This document shows, one piece after another, positions 1-5,104 of a stretch of 5,189 nt of DNA. A program made the position numbers and the translations under genes. The DNA lies in assembly GCA_030749275.1 (NCBI GenBank), contig JASMKJ010000045.1, forward strand, positions 1 to 5,189, given 5' to 3'. Under the pieces are notes generated by a model. It did no database searches. It worked only from the letters and a program-made list of their open reading frames with translations, and had not been told where the DNA came from. How positions within the stretch are numbered: the stretch's first letter is position 1; each line of letters starts with the position of its first letter. This DNA comes from Acidimicrobiales bacterium. GTDB lineage: Bacteria > Actinomycetota > Acidimicrobiia > Acidimicrobiales > Poriferisodalaceae.

Positions 1-128
1 CGAGGGTTCTTGGCACCCCAGGCTTCGTGTTGAGGTTTCGCTGCTCTAGAGCCCGCCTCAACGGCGTGTATGGCTTGCGGGGTTCCTTCCCATCGGGTTG
101 CAACAGTAATCACATCAGTTCCTTTCAT
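1..128 (-). CDS. 5' end of an unidentified minus-strand gene, cut by the left edge
   Basis: Reading the minus strand from the ATG at 128-126 gives 42 stop-free codons that run off the left edge. The product begins MKGTDVITVATRWEGTPQAI and continues with a soluble, Ala/Glu/Lys-rich stretch ending ...EAWGAKNP. An in-frame TAG lies five codons upstream (142-140), so this ATG is the first usable ATG of the frame. There is no clear Shine-Dalgarno sequence. Instead a small GGGC-TATC-GCCC hairpin (130-141) sits just before the start. The composition looks like ordinary coding sequence, with no signal peptide or membrane segment in the visible part. I do not recognise the family. The gene lies downstream of the nitroreductase on the same strand but 328 bp away, so co-transcription is doubtful. 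Because only 42 codons are visible, a chance open frame is not excluded. Confidence 0.5.
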   Translation of the reverse strand, partial: MKGTDVITVATRWEGTPQAIHAVEAGSRAAKPQHEAWGAKNP

Positions 129-456
129 TGGGCTATCGCCCTAGTCAAATGCCTTTAGTAGTAGCAATCAAAAAGACTTCCGCTTGGTGAGTTGAAAATC
201 AAGCCCTGTTACCCCTGAACTTGCCGCCGCTACTAGCCGACTACGATCGTCGACATGAAGTTCAACCGGCGCTTGGCCGGAGGTGCACAGAAATACGTTC
301 GTTTGGGTCCCAATGGCCACAAACACGAATGCGTTGTTTGGCTTGACCATAAATTGGGTTGCCCTCACCGTCACCTCGGTGACCCTGAGGCGGACGACTG
401 CGGGTGCGGGTCGCTTGCGGAATTACGCGAACGGGATGCCCAAAGGACCCAGGGGT
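129..456. other. 328-bp stretch without a convincing gene
   Basis: This gap lies between the nitroreductase stop and the start of the left-edge gene. It would hold the 3' end of the nitroreductase transcript and the promoter of the left-edge gene, but I could not pick a confident promoter for the latter. The notable structure is the interrupted palindrome at 363-390. A small GGGC/GCCC hairpin is at 130-141. A 68-codon minus-strand open frame (374-168, GTG start, or ATG at codon 9) crosses the region. It has no recognisable domain and its GTG start falls inside the palindrome, so I do not call it a gene. A plus-strand frame at 255-500 runs into the nitroreductase coding region and is also not supported. 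Confidence 0.5.
363..390. repeat. Interrupted 28-bp palindrome / hairpin downstream of the nitroreductase gene
   Basis: The arms are CCTCA (363-367) with TGAGG (386-390), and GTCAC (370-374) with GTGAC (379-383). They are separated by symmetric CC/CC internal loops and a CTCG tetraloop. All ten arm pairs are Watson-Crick. It lies 67-94 bp beyond the nitroreductase stop. On the minus strand it is not followed by a T-run, so it would be an atypical terminator. A protein-binding operator or a transcript-end stabilising hairpin are alternatives. Confidence 0.5.
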
Positions 457-1266
457 TCAGTGATTTCCGTCGTCAACTTGGTCAATTTCTCCGTCGGTAG
501 GGAGCTTCTCCAGGTGCTGGTCTCGAGCCTCTGCGTCTTTATAAATTGAGTGTCTTCGCTCCTTGGCGAGATAGTGGTCTATGTCCTTCTGGCTTCGTAG
601 GTTGGCTTGAACGGCTTGGTTCCAGTGGATCACCTCATCGATCGGTCGCCTCCACCGGCTCTCAGCTTTGCGTCGCGGCCACCCAATCGGAACGATCCCG
701 TACGGGATGTGACTGGTTGGGAAACCTAGAAGGGTCTGTAACGCCCGCGCTGTTTGAGGTTCGCCTCCTCCTGAAAGCCATGCGCTGGTGAGTCCTGCCG
801 CTGTAGTGGCTAATTGCAGATTTTGAATTGCTGCTCCCACCGATACCAGCAGGATATTTGAACGATTTTCTTCGTATTCGGTTCGATCAAGATCAGAGTC
901 AAGCGCTACTGGGTAAGTGTCAGCCCACCGAGGATCAACAAATACGGCCAAGAGTGCAACCGAGTCGTGTACCCAGTGCTTCTTGTGAACATGAGGGAAC
1001 CCTTTGCAGTGTTCATTGAGACGGTCCGCTTGGCTCGCCATCACGGAAGCCACTTCTCGGACTCGTTCCGGGTCTTCGATGATGCATATTTCCCATGGCT
1101 GTGAATTCGCTCCCGAAGGTGCCCAGCGGCCGGCATCGGCTATTTTCTCTAATACTTCTCGTGGGACTCGGTCGCCGGGATCAAAGCTCCTCACACTTCT
1201 GCGGTCGCGGATGACCTCCAGAAGGTCGTCCAAATTTTTGTTGTTGAGCTTCAACTTCGGTGCCAT
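457..1266 (-). CDS. Nitroreductase-family FMN-dependent oxidoreductase
   Basis: The 269-residue protein is a member of the nitroreductase fold family: dimeric cytoplasmic flavoproteins that use NAD(P)H to reduce nitro groups, quinones, enones or flavins. The N-terminal FMN phosphate-binding motif RRSVRSF is at residues 22-28. The motif WAPSGANSQPW (48-58) is the classic WAPSxxNxQPW flavin loop. The helix GAAIQNLQLATTAAGLTSAW (144-163) and YGIVPIGWP (189-197) form the C-terminal half of the flavin pocket. RRPIDEVIHW (206-215) is a usual ending for this family. A further charged tail of about 54 residues (216-269) follows and is longer than in most members. The start is the ATG at 1266-1264. 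An in-frame TAA lies three codons upstream, so no other start is possible. No Shine-Dalgarno is present, which fits a leaderless transcript. The substrate cannot be predicted. Family assignment is secure; a specific enzyme name is not. Confidence 0.93.
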   Translation of the reverse strand: MAPKLKLNNKNLDDLLEVIRDRRSVRSFDPGDRVPREVLEKIADAGRWAPSGANSQPWEICIIEDPERVREVASVMASQADRLNEHCKGFPHVHKKHWVHDSVALLAVFVDPRWADTYPVALDSDLDRTEYEENRSNILLVSVGAAIQNLQLATTAAGLTSAWLSGGGEPQTARALQTLLGFPTSHIPYGIVPIGWPRRKAESRWRRPIDEVIHWNQAVQANLRSQKDIDHYLAKERRHSIYKDAEARDQHLEKLPTDGEIDQVDDGNH

Positions 1267-1272
1267 TAGGGA

Positions 1273-1278
1273 AGCTTA
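1273..1278 (-). promoter_or_regulatory. Candidate -10 box for a leaderless nitroreductase transcript
   Basis: On the minus strand TAAGCT fits the TANNNT consensus. It is followed by exactly six bases and then the ATG at 1266, which places the likely first transcribed base at the A of the start codon. No convincing -35 element is visible. The lack of a Shine-Dalgarno sequence and the matching arrangement of the divergent gene support the call. Confidence 0.45.
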
Positions 1279-1323
1279 GCTACGTCTGAGATGCTCTTAT
1301 CCAAAGTCGAAGTGGCGTAGCTA
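1277..1323. repeat. Inverted repeat of TAGCTACG/CGTAGCTA flanking the divergent promoter core
   Basis: TAGCTACG (1277-1284) and CGTAGCTA (1316-1323) are perfect 8-bp inverted copies separated by 31 bp. Each copy overlaps the first two bases of the candidate -10 box of the gene it faces, so each promoter reads CGTAGC followed by TANNNT, six bases and ATG. The repeat may be a shared promoter element or a binding site for one regulator acting on both genes. Confidence 0.5.
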
Positions 1324-1327
1324 GTAT
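1322..1327 (+). promoter_or_regulatory. Candidate -10 box for a leaderless transcript of the 1334 gene
   Basis: TAGTAT fits TANNNT and is followed by six bases (CACAAG) and then the ATG at 1334. The transcription start would therefore coincide with the start codon. No Shine-Dalgarno sequence precedes the gene and no good -35 hexamer is seen at 16-18 bp. Confidence 0.5.
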
Positions 1328-1333
1328 CACAAG

Positions 1334-1981
1334 ATGAGCAAACCCTCAAAGAATAGGGTGGAAGAAACCGCGTTGCGCGATGCCATGACTTCTTGGTTGA
1401 TCGCTCCGTCAGGTGCCGGTTGCGTTTTTGCGCCGATGATTTCCAACGGGGTTAAGGACCCACGTCCAGACGCTGTTGGGATTCGCCACACCGGTGGTCA
1501 ACATCGCGGAGACTTTGAATTAATAGCGGTCCATATCCGTCGGTCAGAAAAGAGGTTCACTTCTATTTCCGGTGAAGCCAGTTCCCATTCGATACACGCT
1601 GATCGGGTTTATTTCGCCTGTTATCTACCGACTTCTGAATTCAGTGAAGAACAAATCAGTGTCGCTTTACATTTAGGAATTGGTCTCATCCGCATAGATC
1701 GCGACTTAGGGTGCCATCGCACGGTCCCTGCCCCCTTAAATCATCCGATCCCCAAGGCGAGGTCTGACCTTTTGTACCAGCTCGGTCTCGTGAGTTGTCA
1801 GCTGTGCGGGGTGGTTTACTCTTCTTCGATTAGCGATGACGATGCGCTTCTTTGGAATGAGATCTGGGCAGACCGCTTCGGCCGCCTTCGCAACGAAAGT
1901 GTCTATGATCGGCGCTACCTCTGCCCTGACTGCGTTCGAAACATCCGTAACCTCTCACAGAGTGATCGAGAAGGTTTGTGA
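1334..1981 (+). CDS. Hypothetical protein: degenerate PD-(D/E)XK nuclease-like domain plus zinc-ribbon-like cysteines
   Basis: The 215-residue soluble protein was not recognised by name. Its predicted secondary-structure order resembles the core of PD-(D/E)XK nucleases: an N-terminal helix (about 9-22), a strand containing Pro45-Asp46 (RPDAVGI), the strand FELIAVHIRRS (61-71), a helix with small and polar residues (78-90), the strand RVYFACYLP (91-99), a helix (102-114) and the strand IGLIRID (116-122). Active members carry E-x-K on the second of these strands. Here the equivalent positions appear to be His67 and Arg69, so catalysis may be lost or altered. Glu62 lies on the same strand. The C-terminus has Cys155-x-x-Cys158 and Cys197-x-x-Cys200, spaced like a zinc ribbon or treble-clef knuckle, suggesting nucleic-acid or protein binding. 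The gene is divergent from the nitroreductase and converges on the monooxygenase with a 45-bp gap. The coding call is good; the fold is inference from pattern only. Confidence 0.8.
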   Translation: MSKPSKNRVEETALRDAMTSWLIAPSGAGCVFAPMISNGVKDPRPDAVGIRHTGGQHRGDFELIAVHIRRSEKRFTSISGEASSHSIHADRVYFACYLPTSEFSEEQISVALHLGIGLIRIDRDLGCHRTVPAPLNHPIPKARSDLLYQLGLVSCQLCGVVYSSSISDDDALLWNEIWADRFGRLRNESVYDRRYLCPDCVRNIRNLSQSDREGL

Positions 1982-2026
1982 TCGGGAATCAGTTAGTGAG
2001 AACGACAGGGTCCTCGTTTGTGACAG

Positions 2027-3688
2027 CTATCCAACTGCGGTGACATTCCCCAGACGTTTGGACTCGGCGGTGAAGCGAATTCCTTCGTAGCCTTTCGTCG
2101 CGACGTCGTTGATGGTCGCGACATATTTAGGTGTCCCGCCGTTATAGACCATGTAACGAATCTTTCCGGCTTCGTGACCGTCAACGTTGCTGTTGTATCC
2201 CGTGAACCAGGACTGCGCTTTGCGCATCAACATGGCCGAGTACATCTTGATTACATGATCGGTCCAACGCGTTTCCGCTTCTGCTGTTGCTTCGACATAT
2301 TGAAGGTCACGCGCCCACATGTGCTCAAGCAGATCAGAGCACCAGTTGACACCGTTTTCAATTCCGCGCGGGTAATTAGTTGAGGCCGACCCACTCTGAG
2401 GGCCGGAGGGCATCAGCAAGTTGGGGAAACCTGAGACCATCATTCCCAAGAAGGTGGTTGGGTTGTCGAACCATTTTTCTCTCAGGGTGAGTCCGTCGCG
2501 ACCCCGGATATCTATGTGATCGAACGAGCCAGTGATCGCATCGAAACCGGTGGCATACACGATGATGTCGAATTCGAACTCTGCTTCAGTGGTACGAATA
2601 CCCTTTTCGGTGATCCGTTCCAGCGGAGTTGCGCTGATGTCCACTAGATGCACGTTGTCGCGGTTGTAGGCCTCCAAATACCCGGTTTCCATCGGCACTC
2701 GTTGAACACCGAAACCATGGTCTTTGGGGATGAGTTTCTCCGCGACGACGGGATCTTGGACCCGGCCCCGAATTCGTTGGGCTATGTATTCAGACAGCTC
2801 GGCGTTTGCTTGCTCGTCTGTGAAGATCTCCCTGAAATTTCTTAACCAAATACTGAACCCAGGTTCGTCGTAGAGCCGGTCCCATAATTCATATCTTTCT
2901 GATTCACTGACTTCATAGAAGCCGCGTCGATCGGGTTCGTGCTCAAATCCACCAGGTGTTCGGGCGCATGTCTCAAAAATTTCGTCGTAACGAACCCGGA
3001 TTTCCTCCATCTGATCTGCAGATATCTCACTGTTATTGAGCGGAGCTACCCAATTGGGACGACGTTGAAAAACAGTAAGTTCACCCACCTTGTCTGCTAT
3101 CTCACCAATTACCTGGATGGCGGTTGCTCCCGTGCCGATGATGCCCACGCGCTGATCACTGAGATCAACGTCTTCGTGTGGCCAGTTATAGGTGTGCCAA
3201 GCTCGTCCTTTGAAGTCTTCAACCCCGTCCACACGAGGCATAGTTGGCTGCGACAGAAGCCCCAAAGCAAAGATGACGATACGACAGGACAACTCACGTC
3301 CGTCAGAAACTTTGATGTTCCATAGTTCATTGTTTTCGTCAAACACTGCCGATTGCACGCGGCAGTCAAATTGCATATGTTCACGAAGGTTGAATTTTCC
3401 CGCCACGAAGTTCAAATATTTGAGATTTTCAGGTTGACCGGAAAACATTTCTTTCCAGTGCCACTCATCAAGCAGTTCTCGCGAAAAGGAGTACCCATAG
3501 GTGTAGCTTTCGGAATCAAAGCGCGCACCCGGATATCTGTTGTTGTACCAGGTGCCGCCCAAGTCGGGATCCGCCTCTAGGACAACCGCTTTGATCCCCA
3601 TGTCAATGAGCCGCTTGATTTGGTAGATACCGGCAACACCCGCACCCACGACAATGACCTCGTAGTCCAAGTTCGCTTCACTATCCAT
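2027..3688 (-). CDS. Baeyer-Villiger monooxygenase (FAD- and NADPH-dependent, type I)
   Basis: The enzyme inserts one oxygen atom from O2 next to a carbonyl, converting a ketone to an ester or lactone with NADPH and FAD. In the 553-residue product, residues 15-20 are the FAD Rossmann motif GAGVAG, with Glu38 at the ribose-binding strand end. GGTWYNNRYPGARFD (44-58) is typical, and its Asp58 matches the active-site Asp of phenylacetone monooxygenase. FKGRAWHTYNWP (159-170) fits the type I fingerprint FxGxxxHxxxWP exactly. GTGATA (185-190) is the second, NADPH-binding Rossmann motif. Arg330 in GVQRVPMETGY matches the catalytic Arg; the Lys often preceding it is Gln329. YATGFDA (378-384) and an SWFTGYN region near the end are also typical. 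I chose the ATG at 3688-3686: a GGAGG (3703-3699) lies 10 bases upstream, whereas the longer GTG start at 3727 lacks a ribosome site and overlaps the probable promoter. The substrate is unknown. Confidence 0.95.
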   Translation of the reverse strand: MDSEANLDYEVIVVGAGVAGIYQIKRLIDMGIKAVVLEADPDLGGTWYNNRYPGARFDSESYTYGYSFSRELLDEWHWKEMFSGQPENLKYLNFVAGKFNLREHMQFDCRVQSAVFDENNELWNIKVSDGRELSCRIVIFALGLLSQPTMPRVDGVEDFKGRAWHTYNWPHEDVDLSDQRVGIIGTGATAIQVIGEIADKVGELTVFQRRPNWVAPLNNSEISADQMEEIRVRYDEIFETCARTPGGFEHEPDRRGFYEVSESERYELWDRLYDEPGFSIWLRNFREIFTDEQANAELSEYIAQRIRGRVQDPVVAEKLIPKDHGFGVQRVPMETGYLEAYNRDNVHLVDISATPLERITEKGIRTTEAEFEFDIIVYATGFDAITGSFDHIDIRGRDGLTLREKWFDNPTTFLGMMVSGFPNLLMPSGPQSGSASTNYPRGIENGVNWCSDLLEHMWARDLQYVEATAEAETRWTDHVIKMYSAMLMRKAQSWFTGYNSNVDGHEAGKIRYMVYNGGTPKYVATINDVATKGYEGIRFTAESKRLGNVTAVG

Positions 3689-3698
3689 GTCCTCATTC

Positions 3699-3703
3699 CC
3701 TCC
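3699..3703 (-). promoter_or_regulatory. Ribosome binding site deciding the monooxygenase start
   Basis: On the minus strand GGAGG sits 10 bases before the ATG at 3688, with a further GAGG (3694-3691) two bases before it. No such sequence precedes the GTG at 3727, which would add 13 residues in front of the normal N-terminus for this family. Confidence 0.6.
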
Positions 3704-3729
3704 CGTCAGCCTTTTCGAGATCACCACTA

Positions 3730-3735
3730 ATGATA
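3730..3735 (-). promoter_or_regulatory. Candidate -10 box upstream of the monooxygenase
   Basis: TATCAT on the minus strand matches TATAAT at five of six positions. A transcript starting about seven bases on (near 3723) would have a leader of about 35 bases containing the GGAGG site. No good -35 is seen at the standard distance, so activation by a regulator, or simple read-through from the VOC gene, is possible. Confidence 0.35.
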
Positions 3736-3793
3736 CGACGCGACCTACTCTTCACGCCGATTCGGCAGCTAGGAAGTGGGCTTCAGTAGCGGA

Positions 3794-4564
3794 CTATTTT
3801 TCTATTAAGAACCGCGTGCCGAATAAGTGGAAATCGTGCTCGTTCACCTCTTCGTTTGCGCTGAGAACCAGTGCGTAGATGCCCTCACCTTTTGAACAAA
3901 GGAAGGAATCAATATCTGAAGCCACTTTCTGAGTTGTGTCTATAGGGGAAAGTAGCTCGATGACACCGCCTTGGGCCGGTCGGATCAAGCGGGTCAGCAC
4001 TCCTCGTTGTGAATCAACATCAGGTGGGTCGGCGTCAAGGCCAAGACGGTCCGCGTACACTTCACCGGCGATGCTGGCGTCACGAGTGGCAATCATTACT
4101 TTCTGTATACCTGAGAAGTGTGGGGCGGCACTTGGCGGATTGTTCGGTTGCGCTACTGAACCGTCAGGGTAAATCCGGATGAGTACACCATGGGTGGAAC
4201 TTGGGTGGATGTCTCGTCCTCCTGCACCTCTCATGAGAGGGAGCACTTTGATTCCCTTTTCCAGCAAGGTTTCTGCCTCGGCGTTGGGATCGGGGGCCTC
4301 GAGCATCATTGCGTATGTGCCTTCACCTCGGCGGTCAAGAAATTTTTGTAACGCTTGACTTAAGGGTTGATCTGGATTTGACGGTGCCATGAGTTCAATG
4401 TTGCTTCCGCCTGTTGGCTGACACATCGCGACGTGGGCTCCTAGGGAAGGCACGGTTTCGGGCGAAAAGTCGTCGACGTACATTCCCATCTGTTCGCGAA
4501 AGGTTGATATAGCGGCGTCGAAGTCACTGACTGCGATCGCGATTCGTGGCATCGCTGTGATCAT
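3794..4564 (-). CDS. Two-domain VOC-family protein (glyoxalase / methylmalonyl-CoA epimerase-like)
   Basis: The 256-residue cytoplasmic protein has two tandem vicinal-oxygen-chelate domains, about 5-135 and 150-256. The N-half shows the epimerase-like layout: IAIAVSDFDAAI (8-19), IELMAP (56-61), RRGEGTYAMML (78-88), and GAGGRDIHPSSTHGVLIRI (113-131). The C-half repeats it: IQKVMIATRD (153-162), IELLSP (202-207), SKGEGIYALVL (224-234). The residues that bind metal in methylmalonyl-CoA epimerase (first-strand His, the His after GEG, and Glu of the last strand) appear as Arg7, Tyr84/Ala85 and Arg130 in the N-half. In the C-half the first two appear as Lys155 and Tyr230/Ala231. A non-catalytic or metal-free binding role is therefore possible. 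The second domain ends about 20 residues after its GEG strand, short of the final strands. The start is the ATG at 4564, with ACAGGA six bases upstream. The gene is 105 bp upstream of the monooxygenase on the same strand. Confidence 0.85.
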   Translation of the reverse strand: MITAMPRIAIAVSDFDAAISTFREQMGMYVDDFSPETVPSLGAHVAMCQPTGGSNIELMAPSNPDQPLSQALQKFLDRRGEGTYAMMLEAPDPNAEAETLLEKGIKVLPLMRGAGGRDIHPSSTHGVLIRIYPDGSVAQPNNPPSAAPHFSGIQKVMIATRDASIAGEVYADRLGLDADPPDVDSQRGVLTRLIRPAQGGVIELLSPIDTTQKVASDIDSFLCSKGEGIYALVLSANEEVNEHDFHLFGTRFLIEK

Positions 4565-4570
4565 GGAATG

Positions 4571-4576
4571 TCCTGT
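4571..4576 (-). promoter_or_regulatory. Ribosome binding site of the VOC gene
   Basis: On the minus strand ACAGGA is followed by six bases and the ATG at 4564. This favours that ATG over the ATG at codon 5. Confidence 0.6.
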
Positions 4577-4598
4577 CTTGTTGGTCGAAGCCTAAACG

Positions 4599-4627
4599 CT
4601 CATAGGTGAGTTCCGCCCCATGGTCAC
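4599..4627 (-). promoter_or_regulatory. Candidate promoter of the VOC (and possibly monooxygenase) gene
   Basis: On the minus strand GTGACC (4627-4622) and TATGAG (4604-4599) are separated by 17 bp, each matching the -35 or -10 consensus at four of six positions. A start near 4592 would give a leader of about 27 bases that includes the ACAGGA site. The match is modest. Confidence 0.3.
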
Positions 4628-4673
4628 GCTGTTGTGGGGAATCAGAGAGTTTGATCGGACCGAAGAAACTGTG

Positions 4674-4940
4674 TTATTTGCTGTGTTTTTCGATGGCGTC
4701 AAGCAGCGTTCGACCATTCTTTAAGGACCATTGAATTCGGCCGTGTTTGGTTTCCGCTGTCACTAGGTCCGATGCGCCATCGCGGCGAATTTCGATACCT
4801 ATGACCGCTACGAACGGGAGCTTTCCCTCCCACATCTCTGCCTTCGAAGTTCGGTATATGGCTTCTTCAGTAACTTCGAGGCTTACCAGCCGCACCGTTC
4901 CTGAGGCATCGGTCTCTGTGACTCGTTGAAATCTGGGCAC
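4674..4940 (-). CDS. Small hypothetical protein (88 aa)
   Basis: The product is a highly charged soluble protein without cysteines, signal peptide or membrane segment. Alternating polar and hydrophobic stretches (RLVSLEVTEEAIYRT, residues 17-31; PFVAVIGIEIRR, 42-53; SDLVTAETKHGRIQWSL, 57-73) suggest a small beta-rich fold. It closes with a helix-like GRTLLDAIEKHSK (76-88). I do not recognise the family. The start is a GTG at 4940; a GAGG lies only two bases before it, which is a poor spacing, so the start is uncertain. The gene is followed after 109 bp by the VOC gene on the same strand. A dyad at 4989-5010 lies 49-70 bp upstream. It could be an orphan small gene rather than part of the catabolic set. 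Confidence 0.55.
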   Translation of the reverse strand: MPRFQRVTETDASGTVRLVSLEVTEEAIYRTSKAEMWEGKLPFVAVIGIEIRRDGASDLVTAETKHGRIQWSLKNGRTLLDAIEKHSK

Positions 4941-4988
4941 GGCCTCAGTGTGGCAGAGTGACGAACTGCAAGTGCTTCAATCCGACCC

Positions 4989-5010
4989 GCGAATATTGAA
5001 AATCATTCGC
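4989..5010. promoter_or_regulatory. Dyad GCGAAT-N10-ATTCGC upstream of the 88-aa gene
   Basis: The outer arms GCGAAT (4989-4994) and ATTCGC (5005-5010) are perfect inverted copies. Allowing one bulged C at 5004, the arms extend to nine pairs (GCGAATATT against AATCATTCGC). The AT-rich centre and a position 49 bp before the GTG start would suit an operator, but no regulator gene is visible nearby. Confidence 0.4.
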
Positions 5011-5053
5011 CTAGAGCAAGCAAAGCTGCTGGAATGATGCCGTTATCAAGAGC

Positions 5054-5071
5054 GGTGCACTTCTGTGCATC
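5054..5071. other. Small hairpin
   Basis: GGTGCAC (5054-5060), TTCT loop, GTGCATC (5065-5071) form a stem of seven pairs including one G-T wobble on the plus strand. It is next to the stronger hairpin at 5077-5098. The pair may be one structured transcript end. Confidence 0.4.
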
Positions 5072-5076
5072 CAGCA

Positions 5077-5098
5077 ACCTGGGGTGGACACCCAAGGT
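5077..5098 (-). terminator. Hairpin six bases after the right-edge stop codon, possible terminator
   Basis: ACCTGGGGT (5077-5085) and ACCCAAGGT (5090-5098) pair with one mismatch around a GGAC loop. On the minus strand it begins six bases after the TAG at 5107-5105, the usual place for a terminator. A T-run is lacking on either strand, so it is an imperfect intrinsic terminator at best. Confidence 0.4.
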
Positions 5099-5104
5099 GC
5101 TTTC

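Noticed and set aside
168..374. 68-codon minus-strand open frame between the nitroreductase and the left-edge gene
   Set aside because: No recognisable domain; the GTG start lies inside the 363-390 palindrome and the internal ATG has only a distant AGGG. A real small gene is not excluded but not supported.
255..500. Plus-strand open frames over the gap and the nitroreductase end
   Set aside because: They run into the antisense of the nitroreductase coding region and show no family features.
2001..2018. AACGA/TCGTT inverted repeat between the convergent 1334 and monooxygenase genes as a bidirectional terminator
   Set aside because: Only a five-pair stem with an eight-base loop and no T-run; too weak to call.
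2174..3580. Several plus- and minus-strand open frames of 60-130 codons within the monooxygenase gene
   Set aside because: They are alternative frames of a well-supported gene with intact motifs along its full length.
3689..3793. Frameshift or premature stop separating the short VOC second domain from its missing end
   Set aside because: Reading on past the TAG gives only 13 codons before another stop. Neither that nor the other frames shows the expected HP-x-x-THGVLI-like end, so a recent frameshift is not supported.
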